Assembly: GCF_024763615.1 (NCBI RefSeq)
Contig: NC_077222.1
Coordinates: forward strand, 18,104,001-18,168,000
DNA: 64,000 nt
From: Phlebotomus papatasi
Taxonomy: Eukaryota; Arthropoda; Insecta; Diptera; Psychodidae
Direction: 5' to 3'
Shown here piece after piece: positions 1 through 11,981 of this stretch; the first letter of the stretch is position 1, and each line of letters starts with the position of its first letter. A program made the translations under genes and the position numbers. The notes under the pieces were generated by a model. It worked only from the letters and a program-made list of their open reading frames with translations, made no database searches and was not told the DNA's origin.

Positions 1-779
1 TGGCCAAATACATCAGATATATCACGAAAGAAATGGAAAATTTTGTTGTCTGAATGATGTATCAAGGATAAAATATGGCAAATAAGGCATTATTGTTTGA
101 CCTTGAGAAAGGAAGTTTATAGAGACACGAAGAGTTTCTCACTCTCATGGAGTGAAAAGGACATAAACATCAAAACTCAAAGTTTTCTTTCAAGGCAAAG
201 CTCAAGGAAATGCTTCTAAATTTTGTGACACTTTAAAAAAAACCCTATAGAAATGATGAATGCAAAAAAAATATTTGAAAAGAATCGTTCTAAATTTGGA
301 TATATATATTTAATGGCTTCCATAGAGGATTGGGCTTTACGAGATGATTTTTTTCACGATGATACTTCAAATTCAATGACGATTGAACAAAATATCGTGG
401 GTGTCAGAGAAAAACAGTCAAAGAGAAAAGTTTTTGAAAAGGAAGGAAAGCACAAGGCTTTTCTCCCGTAATTCTCCAAAGTGGGCGTATGAATTTTTCT
501 TCGGTTTATTTTTTTTTACATCTTGGAAATGTTTGAATTTCACGTGACAAGTCAAAAAGTTGTGATTTCTGAAGAAAATTCCCTGGAGAAAATCAAATAA
601 AAATATTGACAGTGATTCGTGCTGGTGGACTGAGGGCTGGGTGTTGCTATAAAAAAAGAAAACAAGTGCCGATGGAGCGTCGAGATTCATATAACAAAAT
701 TGGAAGATTTTCCCTTCGGTCTTTTGTACACTGCTTTCCTTTTTGTAATCACAGCTTATGTGATAAGTACCGGAAAGCT
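1..779. other. AT-rich non-coding DNA
   Basis: No gene, RNA or repeat recognised. Short open frames here lack any family signature. Confidence 0.5.
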
Positions 780-1100
780 GAAATTGTTGATTGATCCTAA
801 ATGCCATTCTGGAATATCTCCAACGTTCTACAAGAATTATTTTCTTAAAATCTTATACAGTATTAATTAGATTAAAAACAAAATGGCGAATTTTCCGGTC
901 ATGGGTATGTTTGGACGAAATGTTCGCTTGGACCATCTCTAAAACATATTTGAAAATAATTGAAAAAACTTTGACCAATTTTAAGAAAAACTGAAAAAAA
1001 AAACAGGAAAAAAACGTCTGGAGATATTGTTTTTTTTTTATTGGGGGTCATCGAAGACCGGAAGATGATATCTTCTATCGTTTAAGCTCCAGGACGGTCA
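780..1100 (-). repeat. Dispersed repeat, copy 1 (GACCGGAAG family)
   Basis: In reverse orientation this matches 61440-61790 and, more weakly, 61860-62160. Shared blocks include CTTCCGGTCTTCGATGACC, the poly-A-rich AATAAAAAAAACAATATCT, and segments equivalent to AAATGGCGAATTTTCCGGTC and ACGAAATGTTCGCTTGGACC. No TIRs or coding capacity are visible. The class of element is unknown. Confidence 0.65.
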
Positions 1101-2228
1101 AAAGTCGAACAAATACGACTATATAACTGCTCTCTCATTGAGTTCGAATAATTTAATAACGGTTATTCCTGGATCTTCAATATTCAATTTAGACCATTTA
1201 ATTTGGTATATCGAAATTTCAACTTCAACATCCTTTATTTGTGCTAGGTCAGAAAAATATAATGACCATTACTCTAATCTTAACCCTGTACATATCAGGT
1301 AAGATAGCCTCAAGGTAGTCAAGGTTGTCATTACAAGATTCTCATTTACTTTGATAATAAAAATTTTTATTGCATTAAAATGCTTCAGTAGTGTGCTAAA
1401 TCTGACATTTCTTCCAAAGGATTGATCCTATTTTGACCGTTTGGTCGTTTTGTTGTTGACAATTTTTTTACCGGTCTAAAGTAATCGGACTAAAATAAAT
1501 ATGCTTTTTACTGAAAGGTATTTAATTCTGGAATAAATTTATCACTCTTTCGTTTATTTGTATATTAGAGGAAAACTGTTAGAGGGTTAGTTAATTAAAC
1601 TATATTTTGATCATATTGTGAAGCGATTCCACATAGTATGAGACTTGTCATATGAGTTTTTTTTATGCAAAAATAGTTAATAAGGAGAGGAATGTGCATA
1701 TAAAATTTTAAGATATACTACTGACCCTTTAAAATGCTCAAATATGATCCATCCTTTTAAAAAGGATCCCTTTTATGTTTGACAGTGAGAAGTCCAGACT
1801 TTCTCTGTGTGAAAATCGTCACTAATGAATTTCGAAGTGAGAAAAGTCATATGAGCCTCTTTCTTGCAAATTAAATAATTTCGAAAATTGAAAAAAAAAT
1901 AAGATACAATTCTTAAAAAAAAAATTAAAATTAGTTATATTGTAGAAGTTACTGTATTTGAAACATTATGAAATAGCATATTCTGCAAATTCCTGAGAAT
2001 TGTCATGAGAAAACGCTTTTGTGAATAGTGCCGAAACTTTTGAATTTCCTGTAACTGTGGTATTTTCCGTTAGCTAACTTTTTTGGCTTGTAAATGGTCA
2101 ATTTTGCATTGCGCAATAGTGCTGAAGTTATTTGTTTTAATTTCTGACCATTCTTATTTAAAATTGTGTGACAATTCTCAATTTTTTACAGAATCCTATC
2201 CATGACTTTGCAAATCCTAAGTGTTCAG

Positions 2229-2762
2229 TAGGGGAATTCAGTGACGCTCTTGCAATGCCATATGACACATTGCGTTCGAATTTCACGAGAGCTTTTTAGA
2301 AAATGTGATTCAGTAGCCGTGATATTCTCATAAGCTCAACTGGCATTGTCAGATGTCACATTGATTTCTGGAAATTCAAATGACAATTAATTTTATTAAA
2401 CAATTATATCAATACGGACTGTATTTGCATAATGTCATTAAGATATTTAATTGAAAAATCAATGAATCTCATTTTGGAACTCATCACTGAGAGAAATCCG
2501 AAAAAGTTACAATAACGTTCCGAAAATGCTTATTTTACCCTGGAGTATTGATCCGAAATCGGTGTAAATATCATGCTTTTTAGGTGTATTAGGCATTAAA
2601 GTTACCCTTTTCATGTTATTTTTACCCTTAAAAAGTGTTAAAGTTATGAGGAAAAAAAGTTAATCGCACCCCCGTTTTTTTCTCAGTGATATGATATTTA
2701 TATGAAAAAGAGCTCGATTGACATTGTCAGTTTTCGAACTTTCGTCTGACACAATTCCCTGT
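2229..2762. mobile_element. AGGGGAATTC-family TIR element, copy 1 (interrupted)
   Basis: Begins TAGGGGAATTC and ends AATTCCCTGT, flanked by CAG at 2226-2228 and 2763-2765. Internal sequence matches the copy at 37351-37704 (for example GCTCGATTGRCATTGTCAG). It is split by a CACTGAG-family element at 2485-2698. No open frame. Confidence 0.8.
2485..2698. mobile_element. CACTGAG-family TIR element, copy A (nested)
   Basis: Termini CACTGAGAG and TTTCTCAGTG, flanked by AT on both sides. It interrupts the element at 2229-2762; the uninterrupted relative near 37612 reads GAACTCATATGAT, proving a 2-bp duplication. Non-autonomous, 214 bp. Confidence 0.88.
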
Positions 2763-2765
2763 CAG

Positions 2766-5283
2766 GAGCATAACAACATTTCAAGCTAGTTTGAATGTCC
2801 CTAAATCCTTTTTTTTTAAATTACGATGAAATGCAATCGATGTATCGTGCTCTATTCTTATATGCACTGCAAGGGTGTTTTTAAAGAATCACATAAATAA
2901 CATAAGCTTATAAGGGCTTATCACATATTTTCCTTTGTGTACGGAAGAGGGAAAAGAAGAAAAGTCTTAAAAGTGTTAAGTTACAAGAACGGGAAATGTT
3001 AGAAAAATTCGCAAGTGAATGTCTTGCAATTGCATGACAGATAAAATCGACAAAGAAGTGTTGTTTTTTTACTTCATTCTGTAGCACATTCATCTCCTTC
3101 ACAGGTGTTTCTTTATGCATTTTCTTCTTTCACCTGGATTTTCGTATTTGCGTTGAAGTGATTGAGGGATATGTTTGTATATGGTGCAAGAAGTAGAGCA
3201 AAACACTAAATAAGGAAAAAAAAAGAAGAGAGAATTATTACAACACCTTTTTCCACCTTACAGTAAAACATTTAGGGTTGATATCAAATGTATGTTTTCC
3301 ACTGGAAGTGGTTGAAATCGATTTTTCCCGTGAGAGTGTGTAACTCCGACAATGTGAATATTTACTGGTGAGGAAATTAGTGTGATATAAAACTATATAG
3401 TGTGGTGTTGACTCGAGATAAACTTTCTCTGTGATTTCCACTGAAAATTTTCCACATTATCACAGTTGTATATTGGGTTATATAGCGAAAGGTATGGCAT
3501 GACGAATAAAAGGAATATTATTTAAATAAAGTAATTTTATACTGATACAAATGTATCAGGGATTTAATTCTCTCTATCCGTTTGCAGATATATATTTAGC
3601 CATTTAACAAAATTATTCCGTGAAGCGAAGAATGTTTCTGACAAGGGGGTGTATATTTTCACAGAATTTAATCGCTACCACCAACATTATCATAATTTTG
3701 CACACGAACTGGAAACTTTGTTGTTAAGTATAGCTGCTACATATATTATATTGCAATTGCGACACTTTACTGCAATTTTCAATGTAACATCATCTTAATT
3801 GGACTCTTTTCATTTATATATGAAATGAGTATGCTTGAGTTTAAAATGATGTTGATACAGGGAAAACCTTACAAGAACTTCCTCAAGAGAGTATAAGGTA
3901 AAAAAAAAGAAATATCAAAGGGAATAATTAAGTAAAATTACTTGTTATTCAAGAGGAGAGTATTCAAAATTCAATTTCCGTACATACCACATTCTAAATA
4001 GATCATAGAGCTTTTGCTGGGATTATGATAATAGTTTTGAATAACCGAGAATATAGAATCTTTGGGAATAGAGCACCATTAGATTATTCAAATTTCATCC
4101 TGTCTTCTCTCATGTTTTTGCACGAAGGGGGCTTGTCTTAGAAAATTTATTTCGTATCTCATAATGCTATTATCATTATCACTTTGTGTTTATTTAAAGA
4201 TTTCTCGTAATTATACTAAAATAATTAGGGAAATGCTTTATAGTTTCTTGTGTCATAAAATTACTTACATATCATTGAATTTGAGTAAAAGCTCTTTGAA
4301 TTAAATGAGATTGAAATATTGTATATTCTGTTTTCCTATGGTAAACTAATGTAATATATTGCTATATTGCTTTGCAAACTCGTTGTCGAAATTCCCATCA
4401 CTTCAAAGTGTATATAAGTCTTATGCCTGCCTGCTCGATAAGAGTACATAGAAATATAACATAACCGTCACATACAGGATGTTTTACTTGTGATTTTTGA
4501 ATGTAAATACACTTGGTTTCCTTTAAATAGGGGTATTCGAGGTATTCAATATGCACCTCGTACTATGTACCGTATCGTCTTGGAATATCTTCCAAATGGT
4601 TTGTGTCTGAGATAAACTTCTTTCTCGTTAGTTATAATTCTCAAAATATGTTGCGAGTAAAGTGGAATGTCCTGTATACTTTCTTATCCTTAGTTCAACC
4701 CATTCCCCTTGTATCTGTAATGAATAGCATACAACCAGTAAAGGGGTTTTCCGTCGTTCTAATCCTGTAAGTTGGAATCAACGTTAAGACGGCGATGGCC
4801 GCTTTGGGAAGCGCGGTAAAAAGACGTAATGAGATGAAAATAAGCTGAATTGAAATTTAATTTTTAAGAGTTATACAGGGTCTAGAGAGAATATTTCTCA
4901 GATACTTGCGATAAATTTGGATTAATTTGAAAGGTCTTGGAATCCCAGACAAACCGAAATTAGTATACAGATAAATGAAAGAATCAATTTATAAACTCGT
5001 TTCAAATAGTTGATTAAGATTTTTCACCAATTGAAACGTTACACAATTTTATAAATTTAGATAAGTAAATTAATAGGTACCAATACTCTGGAATGCCTAG
5101 CTACGGTTGAAGATAAGAGCAGTAGGGATTGTTCGGTTAAGAAAAATTTCTGTATAATTTTGCTTAATGTATAAGTTCTAAAACAATTTTTTGGGATGTT
5201 TTATATAACAATTGGAACTTTAGTATCCTATTTATCTTTATCTGTACATTTTATTTAATGCTATTATTTAGCGAAATGGGGAT
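2766..5283. other. AT-rich non-coding DNA
   Basis: No gene or recognised repeat. Several short frames on the minus strand (for example 2908-3120 and 3238-3441) have no family resemblance. Confidence 0.45.
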
Positions 5284-5312
5284 CTCAGTGGCGCAATAGG
5301 CAAGACCGTTGG
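5284..5312 (+). repeat. tRNA-like SINE head fragment
   Basis: CAGTGGCGCAATAGGCAAG contains the tRNA A-box form TGGCGCAATAGG and resembles the head at 48648 (TGGCGCAGCAGG). No B box remains, because the next bases belong to a CACTGAG-type fragment. Confidence 0.4.
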
Positions 5313-5314
5313 TA

Positions 5315-5451
5315 TTTTGGGTGTTGATATTACCCTTAAATGGTGTAAAATTAACATTAAAAAATGTTGATATATTTTTACACCCAAAAAGTGTTAAAGT
5401 TATGACGAAAAAAACGAAAGAAGTTAATCGCAGCCTCTTTTTTTCTCAGTG
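5315..5451. mobile_element. CACTGAG-family TIR element, copy B (one end only)
   Basis: Contains the family core (AAAATGTTGATATATTTTTA, then AAAGTTATGACG) and the intact end TTTTTTCTCAGTG. The other terminus is missing and replaced by tRNA-like sequence. Confidence 0.75.
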
Positions 5452-5494
5452 TTGCTGTAATTTAATTTAGATCATGTTTCCATTAGAAATATGC

Positions 5495-5726
5495 GAAAAG
5501 ATTCCCCAGAAAAGCTATGCAAGCCATTGTGAGGAGACCTCGGCCTCGAGGCAGACCTAGGACAAGGTGGCTGAATCAAATTCAGAATCTTGCCTTGGAA
5601 CGCCTCGGGATCGAACCCGAACATCTTCCTGAAGTGGCGGAGGACCGACAGGCGTGGGCTGCTAGATTGGATGTCATGGGCCCGCGACCCCAATAGGGAT
5701 AAGCGGTTGAAAATGAATGAATGAAT
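5495..5726 (+). pseudogene. Non-LTR retrotransposon 3' end (C-terminus of ORF2), copy 1
   Basis: The + strand reads an open C-terminus containing RRPRPRGRPRTRWLNQIQ, then EHLPEVAEDRQAWAARLD and MGPRPQ before TAG at 5694-5696. The RPRGRPRTRW motif is characteristic of the extreme C-terminus of many insect LINE endonuclease/reverse transcriptases. A short 3' UTR ends in (TGAA)n. The rest of the element is absent, the usual 5' truncation. This is the most intact of three copies in the window. The clade (RTE-, Jockey- or R1-like) is not decidable from this fragment. Confidence 0.82.
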
Positions 5727-6550
5727 ATGCGAAAACGTCGTATATCAATGAAGTCCCACAGCTCAAAGTAGCCTTATCTTCCCTGAATTCGGCCATTTTT
5801 GGGTATTTCCTATCAAATGCATCACTGTAACTAAAAGCATTTAAGATTATTCCGGAAGTTTATATATTTTAGGTACATTACAATAAACCTGATAATCATT
5901 AAACATTAAGCGTTTTCGTATAAGCTTTTTGGATGGATCTTTGTTTGGTTTATGAAAAGCTTTTAGAGGTACTTTAACCAAGTCTTTTTAATCCTCAGAG
6001 ATAATCACAATTCAACCCTTGCACAACATTATTCGAAATAATGAAAATGTAGACATAATATGTGCTGGTTGGACAGAATGAAAGCATCACTCATTAATGT
6101 TTGGGTATTTGAGAGGGTGTTATATATTTCCAACAATGAGGGTTTATATTTACATTTCTTTCTCTTGAAAATTTACGACTGAAAGAACAAAAAGAGTTAA
6201 AAATTCTTATGCAAATTGTGTGTAAGCTTTGGTTTATTTTCTCGACGATAATTTTTTTTCATGGTGAGTTGGCTTCAAAAAGCTTATTATATATTCTTGC
6301 TGTGTATGGAAGTAGATAATTACGGATGGGGGTTGTTTGAGGAAAAGTTTGGTGCAGTAGTGTCGGAAAGGAAAAGAAGTATATAATGAGAAAATTTCCT
6401 TGTCGAACAGTTGAGTGAAAGTTGATAAGTTGCAGTGTGATTAGTAATTAATGAAATCGTAATATGTTCTCTGACTTTATGGTGTGACAATTTTACCAAG
6501 GGATTCTCTCGAAATTTTCCTCATGCTTCACCAGACTGATTAATAAGATT

Positions 6551-6586
<36 letters not shown>

Positions 6587-9058
6587 AAGTTTCAAGTGAA
6601 ATGTTTTGGAAGTGGGAATATCGGGAGAATAGAAAGTTTTCCACTGGGTGAGAGAGTTATCCTCTGATGTTCTTGGCATTTTCCCATCCTTATTGAAAAC
6701 CACATTGGCAATTTCTCACCCTGTGAGATATACTATTACTATACCAAGGTGTGTTAATGAGAAATTAATCTAAAGTTTTATAGGAGGATGTGAAGAATGG
6801 TACAGAGATGTACTCTAATATGAATCGTGTGGGTGGAAAATTGAAAATCTCACGTGTGTTTGAACATGGAAGGTTTATTGCTGGCAATCCAATTAAAATT
6901 TAATATTTCACATATGGATGTGAATGAGAGAAAATTTTCATTCATTTCTTTTATTTTTTTTTTAAAAAGAAGAAACTGTTTTATAGCAACTATAAGTCTT
7001 ACAACAGCACTTTTCAGCAATTATTAAGTTACAAGTGGAGCAATTCTATTCTGGGTTTTATTGTTGGAAACATTGGGGAAATGATAAACCGCAGAAAATT
7101 TTCCAGAGGAGAGAATTCACCAAAATATATATATAGGAGTATATTTAAATTTTCCATTGAAAATTAACTCTGACTTTTATACTCTATTTCGTACGTACTC
7201 TTGATTATGGTTAAATAGAAACCACATAAAAAAAAATATCGTGGAAAATGACGAAAGAAAATTCTCTTGTATACGTTCTTCCTTTTTTGTGGTTTTTTGC
7301 TGATTGTCGAATGACTTTTCAATGGGATTTTCTTCTTTTGTTGATCAATCAAAGGGGATATTTGATGTTGGAAAAAAAGTTTCAACTATCCTCAAACAAA
7401 AGGCGAAAACCACCCTTTTGGCGCCCAAAACAAAGTCAATAAAGATGAAGACTTTCAGTCGTTTTCCATTCTCTTATCGATGCTTTTCACAATGAGCTTT
7501 TCTCATGCTTCCACTAGAGATGATGATTGGTTTGTCCTTTTTTTTTGGTAGGTGGAGTGGGAGTTTGGATGGTGTTGGAGGAGATAAAAGTAGATTTAGT
7601 GAAGTCTCAAGTGGTGACTAAATGAGCACAAACTGTGTGAAAATTACAGCGGAAATGAAAGGGCAATTCTAGGAGAAATGATAAGGGATTTTGTGCAAAT
7701 TTTCCTTAGATGAAAATTCCAATTGGATTTTCTTATGCATAAAAACTCTCCCTTCATGCACCAAATAGAATTTTATCTTTCTGGATGCATATTGAATTGA
7801 ACCCCCTAGTGAATTTGCATGTAAGCGTATAATATCTGTTCCTCAGTGATCTCACATGCTCATTCATATGAAAACTAAAAATATATAGATATAGAGTTGA
7901 ATATCAAAATGGTTTATATGCAATTTGGCCAAATGTGCAACGCTGCTGAATGAAGTTATGCAGCAAAAACTTTGTATATGGTGGTGGATAGTGAATGTTG
8001 ATTTATGGATGTTTAATTTACATCACAATTTCCACCTGTATGTTAACATAGAAAATTGTGTATATATTTGATGACTGCTCGTGTTTACTTGTAGAATATA
8101 TAAAGCTCTTTAGTTATTCATATGTAAGACATTTCTTGGAACTCATCTAATGCTACAAAAGCTCAGCATTTGTGGAGATGGTTTGTGGCTAATGCATTTT
8201 CCTTTTCCTCAAATATAAAATGCTCTTATACTTTGGATAATGCAAATTTTCCATCTTTTAAATTCTGACTCTACAATTTGTATGATGTCTATAAGCTCTT
8301 CCTATACTTGTCCTTCCATTTCATAATTCTACTCCATAAACCTCAAGGAGTAGCGATAAGATTAAGCAATTGGGAAAAAGTCGGATTGCAATTTTATTCT
8401 CTACTTCATGTTGAATGAAGTTTTTTTTTAAGTGAAATTTATTCAATTTCATTTTCAGTTAATTTTTTGAGTCACTTATCTCGAAAGTTTATTTTGGTTT
8501 ACATTGAATTAATCACTGAATTCACTGAGTTCATTTTAGAACATTAGTCACTTGAGTAATTGTTTATTTAAGCATATTTCGAATTCTCGAGAATTTTTCG
8601 GCTTACCCAGGGGTCCCGAGACTATGTCCCAAATATTTTTCGGAAACAAGACGGTTCTTGGAAAAAAATTCCGGGTTTAAGAGTAACCTTATGAACTCCC
8701 CTTAAAGTTGCCTGGGACCTCGAGAAGACGTCCTCTAATATTCGCATATACAATATTACACACTTTTAGGTTAGAGCAAACTACTGGGCTAACACATTAA
8801 GTACTTATTAAGAACTTAATAAGTTCTTATCTCATTGAGTAAATTTGAAGGAGTTCACTTTTTAAAAAATATCTGAAAATGAGACAATCTAATAGCAAAA
8901 CTAATATGGCATAACACAACCTTTACACAAAGTATTTAATTAAGTCTTTTGTTAAAACCACTAATTAAGAAATGAAAAGTGTTTCACTATGTACTTAATT
9001 AAGGACTTTTGGCTAAAGACTTTTTAAGTAGTTAAATTAATGCCTATTAAATAATATA
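5727..9058. other. AT-rich non-coding DNA with a TA microsatellite
   Basis: No gene recognised. It contains (TA)n at 6554-6583 and, near 8770-9050, repeated TTAAGTACTTATTAAG-like words that recur around 11655-11700. Confidence 0.45.
6554..6583. repeat. (TA)n microsatellite
   Basis: About 15 TA units in tandem. Confidence 0.95.
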
Positions 9059-9953
9059 GGGGAAAGTGGTCTGCCTTTGAATGCGACAGCCTTTTAATAT
9101 TGTAATTTTTTCATTTTTCTTTAAAGCATAAATTCTTTTCTATTAACTATTAGATAGCTATTCATAATCCTCACAAGTCATCAAAAAATGTATACCCTAG
9201 CCCTTATTTTCTAGGTGCTAGGACAAAAAAACGAAACTGAGCTCTAAACTGTAATTTTGATGTTCCACAATTCATGTGTTTTTTCCATAATCAAAATAAT
9301 TTTTGAAACAAATTTTCTATTGTGAGTCATAGAAGGTTATTCTTGGATGGTATTTCTCCAAATACATTTTGATTCAGATGAGACAATTTTTGTGGGTGAT
9401 AAAAGTTTGCAAATATTGCTCTGCGGCAGCCTTTGAATCTTAATGTTGTGTGCCTTTGAATCCTCTCTTTTCATACATTGAAAAATCTGACAGCTTCCTG
9501 TCCGTTAGCAGAATAGAACTCCTTCTTTGGTCTTGCGAATGTTATACAAATACTATCTTGCTCTGGCAGGGATGTTTCAAACTTCAATGACGTTTTTTTT
9601 TTTAAATAAATTTTTAAGTGAAAAACAATGCTTCAGAAAAATGTTAAAAAATGTTGTTGTATAATGACTTTTGACTACAGTGGTGGTTTTATTGAGTGCA
9701 TTAGGGTTCATGCTAATCAATTATGGGCCGTTTAATGTTACAGCCCTAATATTCTCACTGAAAAATCAAGATTCAAAGGCTGCCTCAACCACATTCAAAG
9801 GCAGACCATGCAGGCTGCCTTTGAATATATCGAATATTTTTAAGTTCCTCACCAGGAAAAACTGAGGACTTGCGAGTCCTGAATGAGGTAAGCATAGAAG
9901 CTTAATAAACAAGAGAATGTTTTGGTGTAGTGCAAAGGCACGCCACTTTCCCC
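9059..9953. mobile_element. TA-flanked TIR element, GGGGAAAGTGG family
   Basis: Terminal repeats GGGGAAAGTGGTCTGCCTTT and AAAGGCACGCCACTTTCCCC, flanked by TA at 9057-9058 and 9954-9955. The GCCTTTGAAT word recurs inside. 895 bp with no transposase-like frame. The TA duplication fits the Tc1/mariner/pogo group. Confidence 0.8.
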
Positions 9954-10017
9954 TATATTTTTAATTCCTTTTTTTTTATTACTCGAAAAGAAAACTAAGA
10001 AGTGGCTCTTTTGACTA

Positions 10018-11084
10018 GGGGAAATGCTCATAATTTTGTCCAGTTTCTTATTTTGGACACTTTGAGGATAACATTGGACACTAAAAATAAATTGATTAAA
10101 ATGATGGATTTTTATTCCAATATTTGATGAATAATGAATTCTATCTAAATATTTGTTCTTTTTGGAAGATTTTAACACTAAATACGTTAAAATTTGAATA
10201 TGATTTGAGTTGAAATTGCTTTGTTGAAAATTCAGTGTGAGCAATTGCTTACGAGAAATATGACAGAACTTCGTGGCTTACTTCAGTCTTATTTAGTTTT
10301 GGTGAAGTACTAACAAAGTTTGTTCGCTGTTTTTGAGTGATATTATTGAATATTCATTGAATATTGTGTTGATTCACGTTACTGATGATTTGTACATTTG
10401 ACCTGAAGTGAGATTTGCCTTGTGAATTATATTTTTCGTGTGAAAAATGGGAAATTTTTTAAGACATTCAGCAGTGAGGTGATAGTCCATATTTTGAACA
10501 GGTGTTTTTCTCACGAATTTTCGTGAAGTTTTAGCTTTTGTGATGACTAGGTTGGACAAATGCCTGGAGAAACAAAGGAGCATCATCTCTACGAAAGAGA
10601 TGCAGTGAGAAATGCCTTGAAAGGCTTCCGGAAAGGGCAGGGAATGAGCGAATCCGCACGTACTTGGAGTACCGAAGTCAACTCACTTTAATGAATGATA
10701 TGGAAAGTTTCCGGGCTTCTGTGACATTCTACGTTTCCCTTACATGAACAGGAAGAGAACTTGGTAAGATTGGTTCATCAAATGAAGAACAATGGGCATC
10801 CTGTTGAGACGGATTAGCTGTCCAAATTTACAACCAAGTTGGCCAAATTAATAAACAAGTTGTCCAAAATAAGACCCAAGGTCACCTCCACTTATCAATT
10901 CATTTTTAAACGTATTAAAACTAATTTTAATAAAAATAAGACGATAAATAGCTTGCTAAGTTTCTAAACAACCCTTCTGAAAAGAGAGTAACAAGAAATG
11001 TCAATTAGTATAGAAAATATCGCACTTCAAACTTGGAACTTCGATGCTTATAAGCAGACTGTCCAAAATTATGAGCACTTCCCC
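10018..11084 (+). mobile_element. TA-flanked TIR element carrying a transposase N-terminus remnant
   Basis: Terminal repeats GGGGAAATGCTCATAATTTT and AAAATTATGAGCACTTCCCC, flanked by TA. 1,067 bp, so far too short for a complete transposase. A related, partly truncated copy in the opposite orientation lies at 27547-28075, and a more distant relative at 62859-63285. All keep a similar N-terminal peptide (see 10560-10691). Confidence 0.82.
10560..10691 (+). pseudogene. Transposase N-terminal remnant (pogo-like helix-turn-helix?)
   Basis: An ATG frame of 43 codons reads MPGETKEHHLYERDAV, then RNALKGFRKGQGM, ending in TAA. The copy at 27547-28075 reads PRETKEHHFYKRDVV then RKVLKGSRKGQGM at the matching place with the same stop, so the peptide is shared and not random. 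The size and the A(V)xxAL/KG-Rx-GxGMSESAR pattern resemble the first helix-turn-helix of pogo/CENP-B-type transposases; this is inference. The catalytic DDE region is absent. Confidence 0.5.
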
Positions 11085-11704
11085 TAATTAGATCTGTTAG
11101 ATTGTCCAAGTACGCACTTTAGCTAGTTATCCTCAATTTTTTGAGAAGAAGTGTTTAAATACTGAATATTTTGTAAAATGTAGGGTCTCGGAACATGAGT
11201 TTATGAGACTTGAAGAAAATTATGCACTTCCATATTTCGGATTATAATTTGAAGGAACTGAAGAGAAGATTTATAAAAATTTGGAAGTTATATGGGTCAT
11301 TTACACTATCGGATCACATGTTGAAAAGAAGATTTAACAGAATATGGAGCAGTTTTTGGAAATTTACCGCTTCCGTCTCGCAAGTTGAGGGCATTAAAGG
11401 AAAGGCTTATCAGATTTTGAGATAATTGTTGGCAAAATAATTTACTAAATCAAAACGCAAAGAAGAATGTTAAATTCTTCTTAACTGATTTCACTGATCT
11501 TCACTAAAAAAAATGAAAACTTAGTGAATATAATTTAATAACATTTTATATATTTTTTTTTCTGAAATACCAAATTGTTCTATCTCTTTCTATACATTCT
11601 CCATCCCAATTTTCACTTTTTGACACATGATATCACTACTTTCGTCCACTAAAGTGCCTTAAGTAAGGACTTAATAAGTACTTATTATGGACTTATTTTA
11701 TGTA

Positions 11705-11981
11705 CAGTAGAGCCTCGCTATAGGCCATATTTGGTTCCAGATTTGACACTTGGGTCGCGCTATAGTCCATGTCATTTTTTAAAATTATCAACGACATTTA
11801 GTATTGAAATTGCTCGACGACTTCCACTTTATTTACGACTGTGGTACTTGTCCTCGCTCTCTTATTATATTATTATTATATTATTATTATTATATTATAT
11901 TATTATATTAATCAGTGTTTTGAAATCAACGGTCGATAAATTGCGGACTGTAGAGCGATGGCCTATAGCGGGGTTCTACTG
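11705..11981 (-). mobile_element. pogo/Tigger-like miniature element, copy 1
   Basis: Termini CAGTAGAGCCTCGCTATAGG and the inverted GGGTTCTACTG, flanked by TA at 11703-11704 and 11982-11983. CAGTA-type TIRs with TA duplications are typical of the pogo/Tigger group. The minus strand near 11795-11860 reads RARTSTT followed by NKVEVVEQFQY, matching the start peptide of copy 2. 277 bp, with a (TAT)n run at 11863-11910. Confidence 0.85.
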
